A stretch of DNA of 64,000 nucleotides from Pseudomonas fulva (GTDB lineage: Bacteria > Pseudomonadota > Gammaproteobacteria > Pseudomonadales > Pseudomonadaceae): NCBI RefSeq assembly GCF_015680705.1, contig NZ_JADNYP010000010.1, positions 110,877 to 174,876 on the forward strand. The letters are read 5' to 3'. A program made the translations under genes and the position numbers. The first letter of the stretch is position 1. Every line of letters begins with the position of its first letter. The notes beneath the pieces are model-generated. The model saw only the letters and a program-made list of their open reading frames with translations. It did not search any database and was not told where the DNA came from. This document shows positions 55,509 through 62,687 of this stretch, piece after piece.

Positions 55509-56909
55509 TCAGTTATCCAGCACCACCTGTGCGCCAGTGACGGCATGCGACTTGCGCTTGCGCTGGACCAGCAGGCCGGCGGCGACCACGCCGATGCTCA
55601 GCAACGCGGTGGCGACGATCTCGGCGCGGTGGTCCGGACGAACCGCCATCACTGCCAACACAGCGATGATGAAGGCAATGGTGGCCCAGGTCAGGCCGGG
55701 GAACAGCCACATCCGGAAGGCGATCTTCTCGCCACGGGCTTCGCGCTGACGACGCATGCGCAGCTGCGAGACGGCGATCACCAGGTACACCAGCAAGGCG
55801 ATGGCCCCCGAGCTCGCCAGCAGGAACTCGAACACCGCGGCCGGTGCGACGAAGTTGGCGAACACGGTCAGGAAGGCAGCGGCGGTGGACAGCAGGACGG
55901 CCCAATGCGGCGTGCCGGCCTTGCTCGTGCGCTGGGCCAGGGCAGGCGCATCGCCGCGCTTGCTCAGCGAGAAGAGCATGCGCGAAGCGGTGTACAGGGC
56001 CGAGTTCAGGCAGCTGGTGACCGCCACCAGGACGACGATATCGACGATCAGCTTGGCGTTGGGCACACCGACCAGGCCGAGCACGGCCTGGTACGAACCG
56101 AGCGCGGCCAGTTCGGGGCTGTTCCAGGGTACCAGGGCAACGACCAGGAAGATCGACACCAAGTAGAACAGGCAGATACGCCAGATCACCGAGTTGGTGG
56201 CCCTGGTGATCTGCTTGCCCGGGTCCTTGGATTCGGCGGCGGCGATGGTGACGATCTCGGTGCCCATGAACGAGAACATGGTGGTCAGCATGGCAGCGAG
56301 CACGGCGCCCAGGCCGTTGGGCATGAAGCCTTGGGTATCGAACAGGTGGCTCGCACCGCTGACCTGGCTGCCTGGTACCAGGCCGAACATGGCCGCGCAA
56401 CCGACGAAGATGAACGCGACGATGGCCAGCACCTTGAGCAGGGCGAACCAGAATTCGAACTCGCCGTAGTTCTTGACGCTGAACAGGTTGGTCAGGGTCA
56501 GCGCCAGGGTGATGACCAGGGAAAACACCCACAGGTCGACCGCTGGGAACCAGGCATGCAGGATCGCGGCAGCGGCGTTGGCCTCCAGCGGGATCACCAG
56601 CACCCAGAACCACCAGTACAGCCAGCCGATGGTGAAGCCCGCCCAGTGCCCGATCGCACGATCGGCATAGGTCGAGAACGAGCCGGTGTCCGGCGAGGCG
56701 ATGGCCATTTCCGCCAGCATGCGCATCACCAGCACGACCAGCGTACCGGCAGCGGCATAGGCCAGCAGGACTGCGGGGCCGGCCTCGGCGATGGCATGGC
56801 CGGAGCCGACGAACAGACCGGCGCCAATCACGCCGGCGATGGACAGCATGGTCACATGCCGTTGCTTGAGCCCCTGAGCGAGGTCATTGGAATTGTTGGT
56901 ACCGCTCAT
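55509..56909 (-). CDS. gabP: Amino acid permease, probable GABA permease
   Basis: 466 residues from ATG 56909 (AAGGTAGG upstream). APC/AAT family with twelve hydrophobic segments: GLKQRHVTMLSIAGVIGAGLFVGSGHAIAEAGPAVLLAY, SPDTGSFSTYADRAIG, FWFALLKVLAIVAFI and TSCLNSALYTASRMLFSLSKRGDAP. Closest by eye to GabP. Proton-linked uptake of 4-aminobutyrate is inferred; other amino acids remain possible. Confidence 0.85.
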   Translation of the reverse strand: MSGTNNSNDLAQGLKQRHVTMLSIAGVIGAGLFVGSGHAIAEAGPAVLLAYAAAGTLVVLVMRMLAEMAIASPDTGSFSTYADRAIGHWAGFTIGWLYWWFWVLVIPLEANAAAAILHAWFPAVDLWVFSLVITLALTLTNLFSVKNYGEFEFWFALLKVLAIVAFIFVGCAAMFGLVPGSQVSGASHLFDTQGFMPNGLGAVLAAMLTTMFSFMGTEIVTIAAAESKDPGKQITRATNSVIWRICLFYLVSIFLVVALVPWNSPELAALGSYQAVLGLVGVPNAKLIVDIVVLVAVTSCLNSALYTASRMLFSLSKRGDAPALAQRTSKAGTPHWAVLLSTAAAFLTVFANFVAPAAVFEFLLASSGAIALLVYLVIAVSQLRMRRQREARGEKIAFRMWLFPGLTWATIAFIIAVLAVMAVRPDHRAEIVATALLSIGVVAAGLLVQRKRKSHAVTGAQVVLDN

Positions 56910-57505
56910 AAACCTACCTTTGCAAGGAGTGGACTTGTGCAGAAAAGCAGGACCCGACAGGCCGCTCATGGGCGCTGACGCATCCGATGGCCTGCTCCTC
57001 GCAATAAGCGCGCCAGCCGACGAACCACGCTGTCCGAAATTCCGCACAACCTTGTGCAGCAAGGCCTACAGGCCCTTTGGTCATGATTTGACCGAAAGGT
57101 CACCAATACCGCGTCTTTTGTCGGGATTACAGAAATACTCACTTACAAACGCACCAAAGGTGCGCCTTGGTAACACCTGTGCATGAATTGGGGGCATAAA
57201 AAGGAGCAACCAAAAGTGCAACCCATTTTCCTCAATGGATATCAGAGGTGTTACCGATGGCCGGCGGCTTCCCTCCGCCACCCAAAAGTGGCACCATCGC
57301 GCCTTTTTTCGTGAAGCTTCGCCATGGATGAACCGAGCGGCAGACATTCGCGCGACAGCGCGCTGCAGCGATGCGACAAACTGCCTCGATGCTCGGCGAA
57401 GCTGTCCGTCACCCCATAGCTGTCATGAAGCCGCTATGCTAGCTTGGCGCTCGCCAGGAAGGCCGCCAACAGCTGGGAACGCACCTGAACACATGAGGAA
57501 CGCAC
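56910..57505. other. Divergent upstream region of gabP and the amino-acid ABC operon
   Basis: About 600 bases between divergent starts, partly AT-rich (57100-57240). Promoters for both units must lie here. Short frames inside are not supported. No clear operator was found. Confidence 0.5.
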
Positions 57506-58279
57506 ATGGCCCAGGCCACGCCCGCGCTGGAAATCCGCAACCTGCACAAGCGCTACGGCGAGCAGGAGATACTCAAGGGCATTTCGCTGACCGCACGCGA
57601 CGGTGACGTGATCTCGATCCTGGGTTCATCCGGCTCCGGCAAATCGACCCTGTTGCGTTGCATCAATCTGCTGGAAAACCCGCACAAGGGGCAGATCCTA
57701 GTAGCCGGCGAGGAGCTCAAGCTCAAGCCTGCCAGCAATGGCGAACTGGTCGCGGCCGACAATCGCCAGATCAATCGCCTGCGCAGCGAAATCGGTTTCG
57801 TCTTCCAGAACTTCAATCTGTGGCCACATATGTCGGTGCTCGACAACATCATCGAGGCGCCGCGCCGCGTGCTGGGCCAGAGCAAGGCCGAGGCGATCGA
57901 GCATGCCGAGGCGCTGCTGGCCAAGGTCGGCATCCACGACAAGCGCCACGCCTACCCCGCCCAGCTGTCCGGTGGCCAGCAGCAGCGTGCCGCCATTGCC
58001 CGTACCCTGGCCATGAAGCCGAAAGTCATCCTGTTCGACGAGCCGACCTCGGCGCTCGATCCGGAAATGGTCCAGGAAGTGCTAAACGTCATCCGCGCAC
58101 TGGCCGAAGAAGGTCGTACCATGTTGCTGGTCACCCACGAAATGGGCTTCGCCCGCCAGGTCTCCAGCGAGGTGGTGTTCCTCCACCAGGGCCTGATCGA
58201 AGAACAGGGGTCGCCACGGCAGGTGTTCGAGAGTCCCATCTCGGCGCGCTGCAAGCAATTCATGTCCAGCCACCGCTAA
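57506..58279 (+). CDS. Basic amino-acid ABC transporter ATPase (HisP/AotP-like)
   Basis: 257 residues. Walker A GSSGSGKST (about 40-48), signature LSGGQQQRAAIARTLAM, Walker B VILFDEPTSALDPE, H-loop TMLLVTHEMGFAR. The insert LKLKPASNGELVAADNRQINRLRSEIGFVFQNFNLWPHM is typical of HisP-type arginine/histidine/ornithine importers. First gene of the ATPase-binding protein-permease-permease operon. Confidence 0.92.
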   Translation: MAQATPALEIRNLHKRYGEQEILKGISLTARDGDVISILGSSGSGKSTLLRCINLLENPHKGQILVAGEELKLKPASNGELVAADNRQINRLRSEIGFVFQNFNLWPHMSVLDNIIEAPRRVLGQSKAEAIEHAEALLAKVGIHDKRHAYPAQLSGGQQQRAAIARTLAMKPKVILFDEPTSALDPEMVQEVLNVIRALAEEGRTMLLVTHEMGFARQVSSEVVFLHQGLIEEQGSPRQVFESPISARCKQFMSSHR

Positions 58280-58290
58280 CGGAGCAACAC

Positions 58291-59046
58291 ATGCAGAACT
58301 ACAAGAAACTCTTCCTGGCCGCTGCCGCCACGCTGGTGTTTTCCGCCAATGCCCTGGCCGCGGAAAAACTGCGCATGGGTATCGAGGCGGCCTACCCGCC
58401 GTTCAACAACAAGGACGCCAGCGGCAACGTGGTCGGCTTCGACCGGGACATCGGCGACGCCCTGTGCGCCAAGATGAAGGTCGAGTGCGACGTGGTCACC
58501 TCCGACTGGGACGGCATCATCCCGGCCCTGAACGCCAAGAAGTTCGACTTCCTGGTGTCCTCCCTGTCGATCACCGACGAGCGCAAGCAGGCGGTGGATT
58601 TCACCGAGCCGTACTACTCCAACAAGCTGCAGTTCATCGCTCCGAAGAACGTCGACTTCAAGACCGACAAGGACTCGCTCAAGGGCAAGTCGATCGGCAC
58701 CCAGCGCGCCACCCTGGCCGGCACCTGGCTTGAAGACAACTACGGCAGCGACATCGACATCAAGCTCTACGACACCCAGGAAAACGCCTACCTGGACTTG
58801 GTCGCCGGTCGCATCGACGGCATTCTCGCCGACAAGTACGTCAACTACGAATGGCTCAAGAGCAAGGATGGCCAGAACTACGAGTTCAAGGGCGAGCCGG
58901 TGGTCGACAGCGACAAGATCGGCATCGCCGTGCGCAAGGGTGACGACAAGCTGCGCAACGAGCTGAACGCCGCCCTGAAGGAAATCCTCGCCGACGGCAC
59001 GTACAAGAAGATCAACGACAAGTACTTCCCGTTCAGCATCTATTGA
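58291..59046 (+). CDS. Basic amino-acid binding protein (AotJ/HisJ-like)
   Basis: 251 residues; GGAG upstream. Signal peptide 1-23 (ending ANALAAEK). Family-3 solute-binding protein: LRMGIEAAYPPFNNKDASGNVVGFDRDIGDALCAKM with the ligand Arg/Asp set later (SSLSITDERKQAVDFTEPYY; GTQRATLAGTWLED). Two Cys (CAKMKVEC) form the small disulfide typical of HisJ/LAO proteins. Ligand probably arginine, ornithine or histidine. Confidence 0.92.
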   Translation: MQNYKKLFLAAAATLVFSANALAAEKLRMGIEAAYPPFNNKDASGNVVGFDRDIGDALCAKMKVECDVVTSDWDGIIPALNAKKFDFLVSSLSITDERKQAVDFTEPYYSNKLQFIAPKNVDFKTDKDSLKGKSIGTQRATLAGTWLEDNYGSDIDIKLYDTQENAYLDLVAGRIDGILADKYVNYEWLKSKDGQNYEFKGEPVVDSDKIGIAVRKGDDKLRNELNAALKEILADGTYKKINDKYFPFSIY

Positions 59047-59054
59047 TACGCCCC

Positions 59055-59083
59055 GACCGGCATCGCCTGGCGCGATGCCGGTC
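59055..59083 (+). other. Intercistronic hairpin after the binding-protein gene
   Basis: Perfect 12-bp stem GACCGGCATCGC/GCGATGCCGGTC with a 5-base loop, 8 bases after the stop. No T run. It is likely to protect the upstream mRNA or partly stop transcription, giving more binding protein than permease. Confidence 0.7.
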
Positions 59084-59101
59084 CCTTGAATGCACCTGCC
59101 A

Positions 59102-59797
59102 ATGACTATCGATCTGCACGGATTCGGTCCGGCCCTGGCGGCCGGCACCCTGATGACCGTAAAACTGGCGCTTTGCGCGCTGCTGCTCGGGCTGGTCCTG
59201 GGCCTGCTTGGCGCCTTGGCCAAGACCTCGCCGATCAAGCCTTTGCAATGGCTTGGCGGCAGCTACTCGACCCTGGTTCGTGGCGTGCCCGAACTGCTCT
59301 GGGTCCTGCTCATCTATTTCGGCACGGTCAGCCTGATGAATCGCCTCGGCGAAGCCCTCGGCATGCCGGGCCTGGAGCTCGATGCCTTCGCCGCCGGCGT
59401 GATCGCCCTGGGGCTGTGCTTCGGCGCCTACGCCACGGAAGTGTTCCGCGGCGCGATCCTGGCCATTCCCAAGGGCCACCGCGAGGCGGGCCTGGCGCTC
59501 GGCCTGTCCAAGGGACGCATCCTTGCGCGGATCATCCTGCCGCAGATGTGGCGGGTGGCCCTGCCGGGCCTGGGCAACCTGTTCATGATCCTGATGAAAG
59601 ATACCGCGCTGGTTTCGGTGATCGGCCTGGAGGAAATCATGCGCCACTCGCAGATCGCCGTGACCGTCAGCAAGGAGCCGTTCACCTTCTACATGGTTGC
59701 CGCGTTCATCTACCTGGGCCTGACCATCATTGCCATGACCGGCATGCACTTCATGGAAAAACGCGCCGCGCGCGGCTTCGCGGGGGCCGGCAAATGA
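59102..59797 (+). CDS. Amino-acid ABC transporter permease 1 (AotQ/HisQ-like)
   Basis: 231 residues from ATG 59102; ATG 59090 is an alternative adding four residues. Polar amino-acid permease: GTLMTVKLALCALLLGLVLGLLGAL, YSTLVRGVPELLWVLLIYF and EAA loop GHREAGLALGLSKGRILARIILPQMWRVALPG. About five membrane helices. Overlaps the next permease gene. Confidence 0.92.
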   Translation: MTIDLHGFGPALAAGTLMTVKLALCALLLGLVLGLLGALAKTSPIKPLQWLGGSYSTLVRGVPELLWVLLIYFGTVSLMNRLGEALGMPGLELDAFAAGVIALGLCFGAYATEVFRGAILAIPKGHREAGLALGLSKGRILARIILPQMWRVALPGLGNLFMILMKDTALVSVIGLEEIMRHSQIAVTVSKEPFTFYMVAAFIYLGLTIIAMTGMHFMEKRAARGFAGAGK

Positions 59798-60483
59798 ACT
59801 GGGAAGTCATCATCAAGTGGCTGCCACGCCTGGCCCAGGGCGCGACCCTGACCCTGGAGCTGGTGGCCATCGCCGTGATCGCCGGGTTGATCCTGGCCAT
59901 CCCGCTGGGCATCGCGCGCGCCTCGCGCAGCTGGTACGTGCGCGCCGTGCCCTATGGCTACATCTTCTTCTTCCGCGGCACACCGCTGCTGGTGCAACTG
60001 TTCCTGGTGTACTACGGGCTGGCGCAGTTCGACGCGGTACGCAGCAGTTCGCTGTGGCCGTACCTGCGCGACCCGTTCTGGTGCACGGTACTGACCATGA
60101 CCTTGCATACCGCTGCCTATATCGCGGAGATCCTGCGTGGCGCCCTGCAGGCGATTCCCAAGGGGGAAATCGAGGCGGCCCGGGCACTGGGCATGTCGCG
60201 GGCCAGGACCCTGGTCCATATCATGCTGCCGCGCGCGGCCCGCATCGGCCTGCCCGCCTACAGCAACGAAGTGATCCTGATGCTCAAGGCCAGCGCCCTG
60301 GCCAGTACCGTGACCCTGCTGGAACTTACCGGCATGGCGCGGACCATCATTGCCCGGACCTACCTGCCGGTGGAGATCTTCTTCGCTGCCGGCCTGTTCT
60401 ACCTGCTGATTTCCTTCCTGCTGGTGCAGGGCTTCAAGCTGCTCGAGCGCTGGCTGCGCGTCGACGCCAGCCAGGGCCGCTGA
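59794..60483 (+). CDS. Amino-acid ABC transporter permease 2 (AotM/HisM-like)
   Basis: 229 residues. Partner permease: QGATLTLELVAIAVIAGLILAIPLGIAR, YGYIFFFRGTPLLVQLFLVYYGLAQF and EAA loop GEIEAARALGMSRARTLVHIMLPRAARIGLPAYSNE. Last gene of the transporter operon; a terminator follows at 60489. Confidence 0.92.
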   Translation: MNWEVIIKWLPRLAQGATLTLELVAIAVIAGLILAIPLGIARASRSWYVRAVPYGYIFFFRGTPLLVQLFLVYYGLAQFDAVRSSSLWPYLRDPFWCTVLTMTLHTAAYIAEILRGALQAIPKGEIEAARALGMSRARTLVHIMLPRAARIGLPAYSNEVILMLKASALASTVTLLELTGMARTIIARTYLPVEIFFAAGLFYLLISFLLVQGFKLLERWLRVDASQGR

Positions 60484-60488
60484 CCTCG

Positions 60489-60515
60489 ACGGGGCTGGCG
60501 ACAGCCCCGTTTCTT
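60489..60515 (+). terminator. Terminator after the amino-acid ABC operon
   Basis: 8-bp stem ACGGGGCT/AGCCCCGT with loop GGCGAC, followed by TTTCTT. Confidence 0.65.
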
Positions 60516-60527
60516 CGTGACGATCCC

Positions 60528-61748
60528 ATGACCGCCATCCCCTACCTGCAAGGCGACCAGCTGCTCGAACGCTTCCAGGCGCTGGACCTGTTTCTGCGCC
60601 AGCACCAGTCTTTGTGGCGACCCCGGCCGTTCGTCGAGCCACAACCGCGGTGGACGCTCGAGCATGCGCCACTGGCCAACTGGCTACGCACCCGCTCGCT
60701 TGCAGAGGCCGAGGCGGCCCAGGCCGACCCGCAGCGCCTGCAGGCGCCGGCCCCCTTCCCCGCGCTGGCCGCTCAGGCCGTGACGCTCGCATCCCTCGGC
60801 GAACTCCCCGACGTGGGCCTGCACCCAGCCGGACACCGCCTGGATGTTGGCGTGCCAGGCCGCAAATGGCAGCAGATCGAAGCCTTCGGCCGGCGCCTGG
60901 CCTACCGCCAAGCCGCGACCCACTGGCTCGACTGGTGCTCGGGCAAGGGTCATCTCGGGCGCCGCCTGTTGCAGCCTGGCCAGCGCTTGACCTGCCTGGA
61001 GCACGATTCCGATCTGGTGCGCGCTGGCCAGGCCTTGAGCGACCACCATCGCCTGCCCGCGACACACGTGTGCCAGGATGTGCTGGCGCCTGGCAGCGCC
61101 AGGCATCTGGGCAGCGCCACCAGTGCCGTCGCCCTGCATGCCTGTGGTGACCTGCACGTGCACCTGCTGCGGTTGGCCAGCCAGCAAGGCTGCCACCAGG
61201 TGGCCGTGGCGCCGTGCTGCTACAACCGCATCCAGGGCACCCATTACCAGCCGTTATCCACCGCCGCACGCGCCTCGAGCCTGCAGCTCTCGCTCGACGA
61301 CCTAGGCCTTGCGCTCAACGAAGCAGTGACCTCAGGCGCCCGTGCCAGACGCCAGCGCGACCTGTCCATGGCTCGCCGCCTGGCTTTCGACCTGCTGCAA
61401 CGTCGCCAGCGGCACAGCGACCAATACCTGTCCACGCCATCGTTGCCGGTAGCCTGGCTGCACAAGCCCTTCGAGCAATACTGCCGCGACCTGGCCGCGC
61501 TCAAGCAGGTGCCCCTGAGCGGCACGGTGGATTGGCTCGACCTCGAAGCCAAAGGCTGGCAACGGCTCGCCGAAGTCCGCAACCTGGAGCTGGTCCGCCA
61601 CCTGTTCCGCCGCCCCCTGGAACTCTGGCTGGTGCTCGATCGCGCGCTGCTGCTGGGCGAGCAGGGCTACGACGTAGCGGTCGGCACGTTCTGCGAACAC
61701 GCCCTGACGCCGCGGAACCTGCTCATCCTGGGCGAACGACGAATTTGA
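60528..61748 (+). CDS. SAM-dependent methyltransferase (PF13679-type)
   Basis: 406 residues from ATG 60528. SAM-binding motif I is THWLDWCSGKGHLGRRLLQPG (about 150-170), followed by LTCLEHDSDLVRAGQAL (motif II acid), ALHACGDLHVHLL and the family CCYNRIQGTHYQPLS (about 228-242). This is the methyltransferase-32 group (related to GSTCD C-terminus), whose substrate is unknown. N-terminal 110 residues are helical. It starts 44 bases after the transporter operon, behind a terminator. Confidence 0.88.
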   Translation: MTAIPYLQGDQLLERFQALDLFLRQHQSLWRPRPFVEPQPRWTLEHAPLANWLRTRSLAEAEAAQADPQRLQAPAPFPALAAQAVTLASLGELPDVGLHPAGHRLDVGVPGRKWQQIEAFGRRLAYRQAATHWLDWCSGKGHLGRRLLQPGQRLTCLEHDSDLVRAGQALSDHHRLPATHVCQDVLAPGSARHLGSATSAVALHACGDLHVHLLRLASQQGCHQVAVAPCCYNRIQGTHYQPLSTAARASSLQLSLDDLGLALNEAVTSGARARRQRDLSMARRLAFDLLQRRQRHSDQYLSTPSLPVAWLHKPFEQYCRDLAALKQVPLSGTVDWLDLEAKGWQRLAEVRNLELVRHLFRRPLELWLVLDRALLLGEQGYDVAVGTFCEHALTPRNLLILGERRI

Positions 61749-62070
61749 AAACCTGTGGATAACTCTGTGTACAAGCTTTTGATGGAATGGGTTCAATCGG
61801 CTTGCAAACGCAGCCGACGAACCGCTTCGCTGGCCCTTTCGATTCTTCGACATCAATGAAAACAGGGCCTTGGGCAACCTTGGAAGAATGCGCCGAACGG
61901 TAGCGAGCACGCGGGAAACTGGCACACGCCTTGTGAATAAGCTTGTACGCCAATAGCACCAAAGGGTTCATCGACCATCCGAAAACTCCCGCCATGATTG
62001 GACGCACCCTCATACATTTGCCGCATAGGTTTGCCAGCCGCTCCAGCGATATCATGGCCATCCTCTCCCA
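61749..62070. other. Intergenic region with two DnaA-box matches
   Basis: 322 bases between the methyltransferase and the lipoprotein gene. TGTGGATAA (61754-61762) and TGTGAATAA (61932-61940) match the DnaA box in the same orientation, 178 bases apart. No dnaA, dnaN or AT-rich unwinding element is near. No gene seen. Confidence 0.5.
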
Positions 62071-62352
62071 ATGATCATTCGTCACGAACGGTACTGTCCT
62101 GTGTCAAAGTCTGGATCTGCTCTGCTCGCCCTTGCCTGCGCCTCACTCCTCGTCGGCTGCACCCATCCCGATCCCCAGCAGGCCACGGACGCCTGGGACA
62201 CGCCAGCCATGCAACTGGGCGGCGACCACGGCCTGCCCACGCAGCCTGTCACCGAACGCTGCCGCAAGGACGGCTGCGACAATGCCAAGCTGTTCTTCAA
62301 CCCCGGCAAGCCGATGAAGCTCGACAACGACCCGATGGCTTCCGACTGGTAG
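62071..62352 (+). CDS. Small lipoprotein of unknown function
   Basis: 93 residues from ATG 62071, or 83 from GTG 62101; no strong ribosome site decides. Hydrophobic signal and lipobox LLVGC (Cys30 from ATG, 20 from GTG), then CTHPDPQQATDAWDTPAMQLGG and a Cys pair (CRKDGC). The mature part is about 60 residues, proline-rich and acidic, ending DNDPMASDW. Likely an outer-membrane lipoprotein; family not recognised. Confidence 0.65.
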   Translation: MIIRHERYCPVSKSGSALLALACASLLVGCTHPDPQQATDAWDTPAMQLGGDHGLPTQPVTERCRKDGCDNAKLFFNPGKPMKLDNDPMASDW

Positions 62353-62409
62353 AAAATCCCCTGGCAGATCGGTGACTTAGGCCAGGATCAACTAAAAACA
62401 CGGAAGTGG

Positions 62410-62437
62410 TTTACAGCGGCCAACCGATCGCTATAAT
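62410..62437 (+). promoter_or_regulatory. Sigma-70 promoter of tRNA-Thr
   Basis: TTTACA (62410-62415) and TATAAT (62432-62437) with a 16-base spacer, 11 bases before the tRNA. Confidence 0.8.
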
Positions 62438-62448
62438 GACGCCCCTAT

Positions 62449-62524
<76 letters not shown>

Positions 62525-62570
62525 TTCAAGGTTCCATAGAAAGCTTTCAAAATCTCTGGAACCCCCGAAA

Positions 62571-62594
62571 AACCCGCCTTCTGGCGGGTTTTTT
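62571..62594 (+). terminator. Terminator of tRNA-Thr
   Basis: 8-bp stem AACCCGCC/GGCGGGTT with a 4-base loop and T6. Confidence 0.92.
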
Positions 62595-62636
62595 CGTTTT
62601 GGCGTTCCGTCGGATTCCGAGGGTAGCCAGCGCTAA

Positions 62637-62687
62637 TAAGGGTACTTTTAAGGATACCTACCAATTCGACATTGGAAAGTACCCTTA
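62637..62687 (+). promoter_or_regulatory. Perfect 12-bp inverted repeat over the integrase start
   Basis: TAAGGGTACTTT (62637-62648) and AAAGTACCCTTA (62676-62687) are exact complements. The right arm contains part of the ribosome site (GGAAAG, 62674-62679) and the A of the ATG. It can act as an operator or as an mRNA hairpin that hides the start. Confidence 0.7.

Noticed and set aside
57340..57410. ArgR-like half sites (GCGACA/TGTC words) before the amino-acid ABC operon
   Set aside because: The words are common in GC-rich DNA and do not form a properly spaced site.
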